64,000 nucleotides of DNA, taken from Takashimella koratensis (Eukaryota; Basidiomycota; Tremellomycetes; Trichosporonales; Tetragoniomycetaceae). Each line of letters starts with the position of its first letter. Positions within the stretch are counted from its first letter, which is position 1. Of this stretch, positions 40,609 to 51,720 are shown in pieces. The position numbers and the translations under genes were made by a program. The notes beneath the pieces were generated by a model that saw only the letters and a list, made by a program, of their open reading frames with translations, was not told the DNA's origin and did not search any database. The stretch spans positions 1,612,001 to 1,676,000 of the forward strand of contig BCKT01000002.1 of the NCBI GenBank assembly GCA_003116875.1. Direction: 5' to 3'.

Positions 40609-43600
40609 ATGAGCGCGGCTGCCCTTCCTCTCTCCCACCACTCCCCCCTACCTTCCTCCTCAAGCGCACAAATCAACCTCACCGCTTCCACATCAACCAT
40701 CGCATCCACTTGCACTTCCTCAGACACAATCGACTTATCCTCAGCATCCGACTTGCCACTCGAAGAGACCTCTTCCCACGATCACACTTTTGCTCGCCAC
40801 AACACCCCTCTCGAAGACAAGACCTTGCCACTCGACCACTCCTTCGACACATCATTCGACTATTCTTCCTCTGGCGATGAAGGCGTCTTCTTCGGTTCCC
40901 GTCAAGATGTAGAAGATCAATTTGTCGCCAAACTCTCCAAAATCTTACCACTCGCATCCCCCGCTTCCTCCTCGAGTGCTCACAAGGGTCCTAGGCGGTC
41001 GTCAATCATTCGAGTCAAGAAGCGCGACTCGAGAGAGTACCTTCGACGGAAGACATTGTTACTTCCCGACAAAGAGAGCCTCAAGGACGAGTTGATCGCC
41101 GCCGACAGAGTATGGGAGGGGGGGATGGTCGAGCGCAAGGCCGAGGACGAAGCAAGGACCGGCGATGAGCGTTCATCCGCTCCTCAAACACCAGAACAAC
41201 GGTTCCGAACAACTGCCACGTCGACCGACGTCGCCGACAATCTCGTCGACCAACTCGCTCAGCTCAATGTAAGCGACTGTATGGACAACTTCAAGGGCGA
41301 TGGCGAGGAGAGCGAGATTGAGGAGGGAGATTTCACCAGTGAAGAGGAGGAGTTAGATGAGGGAGAAGAAGACGAGTATTATACCAGCGAGGACGACCTC
41401 GAGGGTAGCGACAAGGAGAACACGATCATCCCCACGCCCTACTCACCAGGAAATGAAGAAGAGGACGAGGAGCCCTACGTTGACGACGTGACGGAAGACC
41501 CCACCGTCATGGCCAACTTTGGCAACGTCAAGTTTGACCATGTCGAAGGTGAGTCGATAGATCCGTTCCCCAAGCTGATTTTTAGCACTGTCTAATGAAC
41601 TCGACATGGGTGGCCTCAACCTTAACGACTTTGACGACCCAGACTCGATTATTCAATCCACAGGAGACGAGTACGCAGACGGCGATCTTGGTCCGGGATC
41701 GGATGGCACAATGAGTGCGAGCACGAGCGAATCCGATCTGCAGCAGATGGCCGCGAGCACAAGCGCTGTCGATGTCTTCACCGCTTCCGCTACAGGCGAT
41801 GAAAAGAACGAGGAGAGCCACAACGCCGGACAAGTAAGAGATGTTGTTGAGGATGAGTCTGAGGTCGAGGACGAGATCGCTTCCTTGGAGCAGCCAACAA
41901 CATCAGATGAGGAAGGGTCACCTTTACCTGTCGCACGAGCAGGTCCCGTTGTCATCCCTCTCATGCAACACCACCTCGCCGAGATCCCCAGGGCGCCGTC
42001 ACCCCTCCGTGGACTCGCCCCGATCCTTGCAATGGAACAGACCGTCCCAGATTCTCCAGTGCTCCGCCTCAGCGAGGAGAACATCTCGGCCTTGGAGGAC
42101 CTGGACAGGTCACAACCGATCAGTAGCCCAGAAAAGCCCGAGATATCGGTCGCTCCTTCCGCCCCACATCCCTCTTTACAGATGTCAACCTCCACACCAG
42201 TGTCTCGTCCGATCGCTCATCAACCAAACGTTGGACTCGGCGCATCGCGCACCATCAAAACCCTCAAATCTTCCCAGAATGCAGCAGGACCACCCCTTCC
42301 CCTCGACCGCTCCCAGGCTCTGGTCACGTCGACGGCCGCCAGGGCACCGATCGTTCAAGCCCCATTGGCAGCTCGTAAAGTCGAGATCCGAGGTCAATTA
42401 GACGCTGCTTTCGCCCCACGACTGGCGCGGTTCGGGCCACCGTCTCGTAGCGCTTCGTCGGCATCGTCCGCTTCGTCATCAAGTACGGTTAGTGGCTCAC
42501 GGCCAACCATGAACGTCGTCAAGTCTCGCCCTCGGCCCGCAGAGTCGTCCACCACCAGCGCTCCCATTAGGCGACCAGCTGTGCCACCCAGCGCGCCGAC
42601 CGTTTCACGCATGCGAATGCCTGCTCCGCAACCAGCAAAGAAAGTCTCGTCCATCCCCACAGCCACACCATCCATGGTCCCTCGACCGGCGGCATCATTC
42701 GCCAAACCAGCTGTAGCTGCTCCACGACAGCCTATGACGAACTCTCGTCTAGGTCCTTCCCTCCCGCACGCTGCACCCGCACGTATATCGACAGCAAAAC
42801 AGATCAAAGAGATCGTTGTCAAGACCTCCATGTCGAACATCCGTCAAGCAGCCCACGTACCGGTCGATGGAGTAGCCGTCAAACGTGCACCTCTCACCCT
42901 CGCTACAGCTACTGCTCGCGCGCTCGTCCCAGTCAACCCTACTGCCATTCAGCCCGTCTCCCGGCCCAGTTTGGGTCAACCGTCAAGGCTCGTCCGAGAT
43001 GGTCCCCATGGGCCAGTGTATGCCTTTAGCATCTCGGGCGTTGAGCACTCTGCCGATATCGCCACTGCCCGACCCACCATGTTCCGATCGCCAGGGAAGC
43101 TCAGGCGTCCGTTTATCGATGGAAGCGCCACCACAACTCCACCTCGCGCAAAAGTAAGCCTAGAATCTGTCGTTGTGCTAATGCCGCAGATGGGGACACC
43201 GCTCCGCCCACAGTCGACGCCCTACTCTATGTCTGTTCTACCCCCCTCCGTCTCCAAAGCTGGCTCGGCGCTCAAGTCTCAACCTCTGTTCAAATCGGCG
43301 ACTTTGTCCGGTTCGTCTGCCAGCGACCAACTGGGCGTTGAACCATCTACGGATCACCGAGGGTCGAGCGAAGACTGCGAAGACGCTTCATTCGCCATCC
43401 CTCAGGCCGAGTCATCCGACGTTGGCTCGTCCCCTGTTACTCGTTCGCAAACAGCTGCCGGCTCTCACCACTCAGAGCACGACACCGCACGACGAAACGG
43501 ATCGCCAACCCCTACCAATCCCGCCAACCGACCAAAGCGAGCTACAAAGACGCCCGAAACCTTTGCCTCTTCGCGTGGACGCCAGCCCGGTGTGTCAAAT

Positions 43601-44298
43601 GCCCTCAACATGTCTGAAAAGGAACTCAAGACGACGACACATCGAAACACCATGCGAAACCAGGTCTACCTCTGCGCTATTGACCGACAGATCATCAGAG
43701 TAAACGGCCCACGCCCGCCAAGCCCGACATCCAAAATTCGGACCATCGCCCAGCGAGAGGAAGAGGAGAAAAAGGCGGGCCGAGAGGCGCGTGCGAAACG
43801 CCGAAGCAAGTCGGGATCCGGAGACGAAGATAGCGAAGGAGAAATGGCGCCGCCGCCCGTGGAGCGCCTTTCGCGAACACGGGGTCCAGGTGACGATGAC
43901 GATTACACAACCCCGGCCCCACCGTCCAAACGACACAAGATATCGCATGGAGGAGGTTCGCCCAAGCACGCCAAGTCGGTCAGGTGGGACAAGAACCTGA
44001 TTGTGATTCGCGGTGGATTAGGCGAGTCGGGTGACAGTGGAACCCCGTCGTCCACTGAGGAGCCGTCCAAGGGCTGTATCCCGAATGAAGCGAGAGTGAG
44101 TCTAGACTATCTCTCACAATGAGGGTCTGGAAGCTGATTTCGTGGCAGATCCACCTCGACCACCACGGCAACGTGCTGGAGACTGAACGACCGGTCGAAA
44201 AGCTTAAAAGGATGCGCATAGTTGTGACTGCCGTGTTCTACGACGGCGAGGAGCCTGTACCTGAACCCGCGGCCTCGACGAGGTCGAAGAAGAAGTGA
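40609..44298 (+). CDS. unknown acidic, disordered protein with KEN motif
   Basis: I do not recognise the family. Three exons join in frame: 40609 to about 41550, a 40-nt intron, then to 44096, a 52-nt intron, and a final exon to TGA at 44298, giving about 1,200 residues. The N-terminal third has basic RRSSIIRVKKRDSREYLRRKTLLLPDKE and a helical DNLVDQLAQLNVSD, then a strongly acidic tract ending in SDKENTIIPTPYSP, where KEN is the APC/C degron motif and TP/SP sites adjoin it. The middle is Ser/Pro/Ala-rich and basic with many RP pairs. The C-terminus looks folded or conserved: NMSEKELKTTTHRNTMRNQVYLCAIDRQIIRVNGPRPP-like sequence, then SVRWDKNLIVIRGG and the last exon with RMRIVVTAVFYDGEEP. A cell-cycle or spindle role is conjecture. 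Confidence 0.65.
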
Positions 44299-44594
44299 CC
44301 GCGAGAAGGGCGGTCAGGCAGAGTGCATGTTGATGACGAGGAGCCGAGGTATTTTGTGCAAGTAAGGGAAGATGTGCAGTTTATTGTACATGACGACGAG
44401 ACTGTGCATGGCCATGATCTCTAAACTAGCTTTGTACGAGTGCGTTGGCTGCATACGACTATAGTGACGAGGGGACGACTTTGTTTCTACTGTAACTTAT
44501 ACCGCCGGCGATGGATGCAATGTACCATCGACGAAAAAGTCCAGTCATGCTCGACAGCCCCTCGTCTGTTTCCTCTCCCTCCCTCCCTCCCTCC

Positions 44595-44603
<9 letters not shown>

Positions 44604-44654
<51 letters not shown>
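44604..44654. repeat. CT dinucleotide microsatellite
   Basis: About 25 nearly uninterrupted CT units, preceded by CCCT units from about 44580. It is likely length-polymorphic between strains. Confidence 0.9.
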
Positions 44655-44658
<4 letters not shown>

Positions 44659-44937
44659 CCTTTCCTCTTTATGCGCATGGCATGCATGCCGCGATCGTGC
44701 TTGGCCCGTCCCGGGTGGGATGGGACTAACAAACGCACACTACAAACAGGAACACTAGAACAAGTATGAACAAGAGCCCCTATGAACAAGAATATTGTCT
44801 TACAGAGTGTGCGGACCGGAGTCGACCGGGAGGGTTGGGAGACGAGGAAGAGAGGGGTTGAGGGGTCGAGAGGAAACCTAGGCAGGTGCTCGATGAGTGA
44901 TGTTGTGGATGAGGGATCACTCAACTCGCTGTGACAC

Positions 44938-44945
44938 CACGTGAC
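44938..44945. promoter_or_regulatory. CACGTG-type element (CACGTGAC)
   Basis: It lies 55 bp upstream of the RCC1-like start codon, the closest of these elements to a start in the window. Confidence 0.5.
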
Positions 44946-44999
44946 ACATTCCCTTGCCGGACCTCTTTCAGTTGCTTCTTCAACATTATTATTATTGAC

Positions 45000-46116
45000 A
45001 TGAGATTGGTCACGTTTGGAAACAACACGACCAAGAATCTAGTCCCCATCAGCGTGGATTCGATCCTAGCAGAGCCTACGCCGAACTCATCAGATGTCGA
45101 AGTCGAGACAGTCCTATGGCACAGTTGGACATGCACAGTCACTCGCGGTGAGTCATCCCCTCACTCGAGACAATCCCGTATCTATCTATAGCTGACTATG
45201 AGCACAGACACGGCAGGAAAGCTTCGAGCCTGGGGTCTTGACCCGGTAGTCGAGTTGATCAAGAGTGTCAACCTACCTAGTCGAATTGACAAAGTTGTTG
45301 GCGTTGACTCTCCCGCTGCCTTCGTTCTTGATACCGGGGGACTGGCTCGATACGTCGACGACGCCGTGGTGTTGTCGAAAAGTGAATGGGCGGACGCTGC
45401 TGTGACGGACGTGGGCGTCTGCCTCGGGGTTCGCGTGGCCGACGGTGAAGGAGCGAGCGGGACCAGGCTGGTTCGGTTCAATTCACTCGAGGCCTTGTTC
45501 AACGATGAAGAGGGGGTAACACTCGACCATCCCCTTTTCGGACCTCACCTGCGCGTCTTTGGAACCGAGTCAAGGCTGCTGATCCTCTCGTCGAGTGAGC
45601 CCACCTCGACTCCGACTTCGACCTCAAACCCAACAAACACGCCGACGTCACGCATCTTTGAGCTGGTCTTCAACTTTCGTGATTTGTCGGGCCCGCCAAC
45701 GTCGGCGCCCGCAGTGCTCGAGGTTATCAATGAGCTCGAAGGACTCGGGGTTGAGCGGGTCCGAGCTGCTCCGTGTAATCGTTTCTCGGTCGTCACGTCC
45801 GCCGGCGACGCGTACCTCTTTAGTCCACGCGGCGACGTCGAACCCGTTGACCTCGGGATCGACCTCGGCGTGTGTGAAGTCGCCGTCGGTGCTGCGTTCG
45901 AGGTTGTCTTGGATGACCAAGGTACGGTCTGGGTTCGAGGCTCGAGTGAGTGAGATTCGTCAGACTGGTTGCTGACGTGGAGACGATTTTGGAGAGCTAG
46001 GGCTGGGTCAAGTGGGCTCGACAGTGAGAAATTTCACCCCGCAACCGTGGTTCAAGGACGTCAAAGTCACCAATCTTCACTGTGGGAGATGGTCTACGAT
46101 CGCGACAATTGCATAA
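45000..46116 (+). CDS. RCC1-like repeat protein
   Basis: Three exons (45000-45147, 45208-45945, 45995-46116) give 335 residues. The start RLVTFGNNTTKN resembles the first strand of an RCC1 blade (the FGxN motif). Further blades are seen as LRAWGLDP, AAFVLDTGGLARYV, FSVVTSAGDAYLFSPRG, FEVVLDDQGTVWVRGSSKLGLGQVG and a closing LHCGRWSTIAT. The final blade motif SSKLGLGQVG supports the 3' acceptor at 45994. RCC1-fold proteins include Ran GEF and many unrelated adaptors; at this length with degenerate repeats it is not the chromatin RCC1 itself, and ATS1-like fungal proteins are a plausible comparison. It is convergent with NRK1, with 66 bp between. Confidence 0.75.
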
Positions 46117-46182
46117 CGCTGCGAATTACACAACTTGTATCTATACGATCCTGCCTCGTAATCCATCCGACTCTATCTACTC

Positions 46183-47222
46183 TCACTTGAGGACGACCCC
46201 CGCGCCTGCCTTGTAAGCCTCCATTATCCGCGTGCAACTCTCGTCGAGACAGCGTGTCATCTCCTCTGGCCCTTCGAGTGGACGCAGGACAGCCAAGTTC
46301 CGACTTCCACCTTCGGCCGCCCACTCGCCCACCGCCTCCCCGTGCTCGACGTCGCTGTCGGCAAACATATGTGCGTGCGCCTTGAGGTACCCCGGGTAGA
46401 CGATGTTGTCAAAGTAGCCTGGTGGATCGACCCATACTCCTCCCGCTGCAGCGTCGGCGGGGTCTATCGCCTTAGCTAGTGTTCGAACAAGAGAGCATAG
46501 AAGGAGTCTGAGGAGAGAGCGACGGAAGGGAGATGTTGGGGATGGTGGAAAGATGCTTGTAGCAAGAACGAGGCCGACTCACTTTGCATGACATAGACCT
46601 GCCTCTCTTCTCTCCGCCTCTTCAAAATATCATGTGGAACTCTGAGAAACAGCCTCACATCCAACATATCCACCGCCTTTTTATCCCAGTAGAGCACAAA
46701 CCCGTCAACGAGGAACCACACGAGCTCGACGCCTTGGGCCTTCTCTGCGTCTTGCAGGTTTTGGAACGCGACGCGCCAGTTATCCAGGACCTCGGGAGTG
46801 ACACTAACTTCGACCTGCTTATTCAAATGGTCGTGCGACTGATGGAGTGGGGGCATTGTGCCTTCTTCCCGAATGTGCTGGAGCGTTGAACGGAACTCGT
46901 CCCAGAGGATACAGGTCGGGGGGTCGTCCCAGTCTTGCAGTTCGGGAAACTTGGGCGAGTAAGGGACTTGCTCAATGGGCTGAGGTATAAGAGGTCAGCG
47001 TTGAAGTGTAATCCTCAATGGTCCTAACCAATCTTTCCACAACCCACCGGTGCAAAGTCATCCTGGTGGATGATGATGGGGTTGGACGGGAGGACGCTGC
47101 GGATGTGCTTGGCAAGCAACGTCTTGCCCGAGCAGCTCGCTCCGCTACAGCCGTCAGCCTCATCCTCTCTGTAGTCTCATGCTATATGCTCACCCTATTC
47201 CCAGGACGATGACCCTCTTCAT
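46183..47222 (-). CDS. NRK1: nicotinamide riboside kinase
   Basis: This phosphorylates nicotinamide riboside (and nicotinic acid riboside) to the mononucleotide in NAD salvage. The start KRVIVLGIG at 47222 is separated by an intron (47145-47193) from GASCSGKTLLAKHIRSVLP, completing the P-loop GxxxSGKT. Next come IIIHQDDFAPP (the acidic substrate-binding residues), WDDPPTCILWDEF, ELVWFLVDGFVLYWDKKAVDMLDVRLFLRV, the lid RRREERQVYVMQT and DPPGYFDNIVYPGYLKAH. These blocks follow the NRK family order. A longer intron of about 110 nt sits near 46475-46580 and joins VMQT to KAIDPADAAAGG. The end is TGA at 46185-46183. It is divergent from arginyl-tRNA synthetase across 47223-47636. Confidence 0.9.
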
Positions 47223-47308
47223 TGCTTGTTGTTGGGTGTTTTGACGTTTTGACAACGGAGCAGACACTGTAGTAGTTACAGTCAGCGAACTGATCCGAAC
47301 TTGGGTTG

Positions 47309-47318
47309 GTCACGTGAC
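47309..47318. promoter_or_regulatory. CACGTG-type palindrome (GTCACGTGAC)
   Basis: It lies 87 bp upstream of the NRK1 start and about 320 bp upstream of the first synthetase ATG. Confidence 0.55.
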
Positions 47319-47383
47319 GCAATCTCACTCGAGGGCACAAGGAAAAAAAAAATACAAAATCCAGCGACTCAACTGGTCACCAT

Positions 47384-47415
47384 CACCACCACCACCACCA
47401 CCACCACCACCACCA
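47384..47415. repeat. CAC trinucleotide repeat in a 5' leader
   Basis: About ten CAC/CCA units upstream of the arginyl-tRNA synthetase ATG. In the open upstream frame it would encode a proline run, which argues that this part is untranslated leader. Confidence 0.85.
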
Positions 47416-47636
47416 TCCCATCACCACCACTTCACAGCCGTCACCTCTGTCGTCGGTCTCAAAATTATCACCAGCCGCCTCCGCCCAGTTTTCCAGGCGA
47501 CTCGCGCTTCCGCCTTCCGAGAAGTCTTCGCAGCCAGCCGTCCTCGCCTCAGCCCTTTGGCTTCCTTTATCTCTCACAAAACTCCACCCCTCACTTCCTC
47601 GCTCAACCTCTACACTCGCTCATTCGCATCTACCAT

Positions 47637-49731
47637 GGCAGCACCAGCACCCGCCGTCTCCGCTCAGTATGAGCTGCCCGCTATCCCCGAGATCCCAGGG
47701 GCTAACCCGTCCCGCCTCGCTATTGACGGCTTCAAGTCGTACGTCGCCCAGCTCGTCGGCCATGCATGGGATCTCGAGCCCGAGAAAGTCTTCCCGGGTG
47801 TTGACACCGGTGAGTGATACTCAACTTTGAACAAATGATGCTGGGCTAAAGCTCCATTAGGAAAGAAGGGAGCAGACCTCGCGGTTGCCGTTCCGCGTTT
47901 CAAGAAGGGCAAGCCCGACGAGTGGATCCAAAAGGTCCTTGACGCTGTGAGTAATTACATCTTGTATCATGCGGTTAGACGCTCACCTCGCCCAGTTCAC
48001 ACCCAACAACTATATCTCTTCCGTCACCGGGCAGGGTCCCTTCTTGATGTTCCAGCTCAAGTAAGAGTTCACGCGCTCTGTATCGACCCAGTGCTTATAC
48101 CTCTCTAGCAAGAAGAGCTTCATCTACCACCAGCTTCGCCAGATCAATCTCATGTCCCGTGCCGCCGCTGCCAACCCGTCTTCATTCACTGAGGCGTACG
48201 GCACAACTAAACACAGCGAGGGCAAGCACCTCCTCGTTGACTTCTCCTCCCCCAACATCGCCAAGCCATTCCACGCTGGCCACCTCCGCTCCACCATCAT
48301 TGGTGCCGTCATTTGCAACTTGCACGAGGCCAACGGATGGAAGGTAACCCGACTCAACTACCTCGGTGACTGGGGAACCCAGTACGGTCTCTTGTCCATT
48401 GGTTTCGACAAGTACGGTAACGAGGAGGCTCTCAAGGCCGACCCTATCCACCACTTGTTCGAGGTCTACGTCAAGATCAACCGAGCCAACGACGAGGAGA
48501 AAGCCAAGTTCAACGCAGGAGAGATCACCGACGCGAGCACGACAATCCACGCGCAGGCAAAGCAGGTGTTCAAGGACATGGAGGATGGCGAGCCCAAGGC
48601 GCTCGCACAATGGGCGCGATTCCGCGACTTGTCGATCGAGAAGCTCAAGGAAACATACGCTCGTCTCAATGTGCACTTTGACGTTTACTGGGGCGAGAGC
48701 CAGGTCTCGCCAGAGTCGATGCAGCGTGCGATCGATATTTGCCAGGAGAAGAAGTTGACCGTGTTTGAGGACAACGGCGCGCTCCTCGTTGACCTGACCA
48801 AGTTCAAGCTCGACCGTGCGATCATCCGAAAAGCAGGTGAGTACTGGTCCATGTCCGCGCGATGGTGCTGACCCGCCTCAGACGGAACTACCATCTATCT
48901 TACCCGAGATCTCGGTGGCGCGTACGACAAGTTTGTCAAGTACAAGTTTGACCACCACATTATTGTCACCGCCGCTCAGCAAATCCTCCACTTCAAGCAG
49001 TTGAACAAGACGCTTGACTTGATGGAGGAGGAGTACGCCGGTCGGATTGAGCACATCACCTTTGGTCTCGTTACCGGCATGTCTACCCGAAAGGGTACCG
49101 TCGTCTTCCTTGACGACATTCTCGAGGACGCCAAGGAGGCGATGCACGACCAGATGAAGAGCAACGAGGCCAAGTACGCGGCGGTCGACAACCCGGAGGA
49201 GACGAGTCAGAACATCGGTACTACCGCGGTTAAGATCCAGGACATGTCGGGCAAGCGGTGAGCTGGCTTGAGAACAGTGCCCGAGTATGGCTGACATCAA
49301 CCAGTATCAATGACTATGCGTTCAACATCAAGCGATGCACATCGTTCGAGGGTGACTTTGGACCGTTTATCCAGTACTCTCACGTCCGTTTGTGTTCTGT
49401 CGAGCGCAAAAATCCCAACGTTGTCGTCCCTGCCTCGGTCGACGAGATCAACGTCGACATTCTCGACGAGCCCAAGATCCACGACATCATGTACCACCTC
49501 GCTCTGTATCCTGAGGCTGTCCAGACCGCATACAAGCAGCGCGAACCATCGACGCTCGTCACCTGGTGCTTCAAGCTCTCGCACTTGGTCGGTTCGGCTT
49601 GGGAGACGATCAAGGTCTCGGGTGCCGAGGAGGACGCGGCCAGGGCTCGATTGTTCCTCTTTGTTTGCATCCGAGAGGTCCTCGCTTCGGCTATGCGCTT
49701 GCTCTCGCTCACCCCGATTGAGCGCATGTAG
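47637..49731 (+). CDS. arginyl-tRNA synthetase (class Ia)
   Basis: This charges tRNA-Arg with arginine. The start at 47637 (AAPAPAVSAQYELPAIPEIPG) has a strong context (ACCATGG). Introns follow at about 47812-47860, 47948-47996, 48061-48109, 48837-48881 and 49259-49303. Motifs in order: an N-terminal Add-1-like domain; SSPNIAKPFHAGHLRSTIIG with the HIGH signature as HAGH; NYLGDWGTQYGLL; TIYLTRDLGGAYDKF; GMSTRKGTVVFLDD in place of KMSK, as usual for eukaryotic ArgRS; FNIKRCTSFEGDFGPFIQYSHVRLCSV; and the helical anticodon-binding end VRVL-like REVLASAMRLLSLTPIERM. The 5' extension suggests a mitochondrial form made from an upstream non-AUG start or an unseen 5' exon. Confidence 0.93.
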
Positions 49732-49976
49732 TCGGTGTGCGTACAATGTCTTTCCATATTATCTCTCTCATCGTAGACAAATTGGTCGTGCATGCTATGT
49801 ATATGTGACGCCATTTCTGTCTTGCAATGGGCCCAGGTCAAAGGAGTGCGTGAAGTGTTTCCCTTCCTTTGTCCTGTCTTACCTTTTGTCGTCATTCCTG
49901 GCCCTTCGGTGAACACGTTGAGTTACTCTTCTCCACCACACCAGACTGATATCTTCTACGCCATCAACCTCCCAAT

Positions 49977-51563
49977 ATGCCTGATGAAGAGCGACGTTCC
50001 AGATCAGATCGAGAGCGCCGCGAACGCCCGAGAGAAGGTGAAGAATCAAGGCGGTCCGGCAGAGAACGCGAAGGAAGGGAACGTCGCACCGACCCCAGTG
50101 ACGCTGCTAAGAACGCTGCTCAGGTGGTCAAAGATACCGCCAAGACCGCTACAAATGCCGTCAAAACTGGCGCAGAGACCGTCTCAGGCGCGATGGATGG
50201 TGCGGTCGAGCTCGTAGGAGGGGTAAGTGACCAGGGTAACATTTGACTGACTGAGAAAGTACCGAGGAATCGACAAGATGGTGAGTGAGATACCAGCCAA
50301 ACGTGCTCATGTTTGCAGATTAAGAAGTATAACAGAGCATTTTACGATTTCGCAAACGAGAGCTTCTTGAACAAGATTGGGTTGACGGACCGCCCGTCCA
50401 AGTTTCTCATTTTTCTCATTGGCGTTGGGATCATCCAGAGGTGGGGGTTGACACTGCCTCTTGGAATCAGGAAGCTGACTACAGCATTTCAGTATCCTTC
50501 CGATTCTTGGACTGTTCATGTCCTTGTTCGCAAGGCTTTTAGGTTTCCTCTTCATCTTCAACAACGGGAAGAAAGAGCTTGTCACGGGTTTCAAGCGTTC
50601 GTCCGGCGCGACCAAAGTCAAGTCTCTCCTTGTAGCTTTTCTTATCTGTTCAGCCTTCGATATTGTCCCGACCTTCTTGTTCGACTCGTCGTACCATTTT
50701 GGGGCACTATGGGCGTTCATGCTCCCCGTGATACTGTTTGTCACACCGCTGGAGGACCAGCCGGATCAGACCATCGCGGTGATCATCTGCGATTTGGTGT
50801 ACGCCCCGCTGGCGTCGGCGGTGGAAGGGTTCATGCCGGATGTGCTCAAGGTAAGCACAGGCAAGGAAAGAACAATGCTGACTTCAGGGTGAAATGAGCG
50901 AGGGTATGGTAAGTATATTTGGATTGGAGCATACCACTGACTTCAGGCATGGGCGCTTGGTTGCGTGGTCGGGTTGCTCTTGTAAGTAGTTTTCTGACCA
51001 CAGGGCCTCAGCTCACCCTCCACTAGCTGGATCGGGTACCTCGGCGCTACCGGCAGCTTCCTCGTCGTCTGGTGCTACCTCGCCTATCAGACCGCGATTG
51101 CAGTTGGCAGTCCTATCCGCGGCTCGGACAGTTCACGCTACGTGCCCCAGATGACGGTGTGGCATAACCTCCTTGCTATCTGGCTCTGGCGATATCTTAT
51201 TTCGGCCATTGAATCTATCGAGATCCCTGGACTCATTTCCGTCGTGGGGCTGATCGTCAACTACATCCCGACATACTTTATCTGGATCACCGCCCTCATG
51301 TTTGGGATGCTCATCACACGCAAGACGGAGAAACGCATGGTGCGTGAGGCCCGTGATGAGTCAGAGTTGGCAAAAAGCTGATGTCTGGATAGAGGGCGAA
51401 TACCTGGTACGCCAGCTGGATCATGGGCGGGGCCAGCGAGGCCGTGAAAAGCACATCCGAAGCTCGTCCATCTTCCTCCTCAAGACCAACCTCTAGCCCC
51501 CGGCCGTCCTCGCGCAAGCCAGGCGAGTCGCGACCCAAAGAAGGAGAGGAACGTAGGAAGTAG
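49977..51563 (+). CDS. unknown polytopic membrane protein
   Basis: I do not recognise the family. The N-terminus is a run of Arg/Glu/Ser (about 40 residues), followed by an amphipathic Lys/Ala/Thr-rich helix (NAAQVVKDTAKTATNAVKTGAETVSG) resembling LEA or apolipoprotein 11-mer repeats. About seven hydrophobic segments follow, for example FLIFLIGVGIIQS, SLLVAFLICSAFDIVPTFLF, ALWAFMLPVILFV, AWALGCVVGLLFWIGYLG, FLVVWCYLAYQTA and FIWITALMFGMLI. The tail WYASWIMGGASEAV plus a Ser/Pro/Arg-rich end is reached by splicing out 51342-51394 or so; the unspliced frame stops at 51381. Two 21-nt exons (50260-50280 and 50888-50908) encode YRGIDKM and GEMSEGM. Its location and role are unknown. Confidence 0.7.
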
Positions 51564-51602
51564 TACAGAATTAGCAGTGCCACCGAGAATGAGACATGCA
51601 TG

Positions 51603-51610
51603 TCACGTGA
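51603..51610. promoter_or_regulatory. CACGTG-type palindrome (TCACGTGA)
   Basis: It lies 111 bp upstream of the RSM10 start codon, within a 157-bp intergenic region between two plus-strand genes. Confidence 0.55.
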
Positions 51611-51720
51611 TTCTTGATCCGTTTTGTGCGAAAAATAAAATCCACAGCCAGGGAAAAAAAACGGACAGCGACTTTTCTGTTTCTTCATCACCAACAACAA
51701 CCACACAACCATTACCGACC

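Larger units (their letters stand above)
44299..44999. other. intergenic region with CT microsatellite
   Basis: It holds the 3' flank of the acidic protein gene and the upstream region of the RCC1-like gene. The features are a long CT tract (about 44604-44654) and CACGTGAC at 44938-44945. Open frames through the CT tract encode only Ser-Leu or Arg-Glu runs. No gene is seen. Confidence 0.6.
47223..47636. promoter_or_regulatory. divergent promoter and possible arginyl-tRNA synthetase 5' extension
   Basis: Shared upstream DNA of NRK1 (minus) and arginyl-tRNA synthetase (plus). It has GTCACGTGAC at 47309-47318 and a CAC/CCA repeat at 47384-47415. The frame of the synthetase stays open upstream to 47245 without an ATG. 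The part from about 47455 encodes an Arg/Ser/Ala/Phe-rich, acid-poor segment typical of a mitochondrial presequence. Confidence 0.6.

Noticed and set aside
44440..44924. Open frames through the CT microsatellite
   Set aside because: They encode only Ser-Leu or Arg-Glu dipeptide runs and arise from the repeat.
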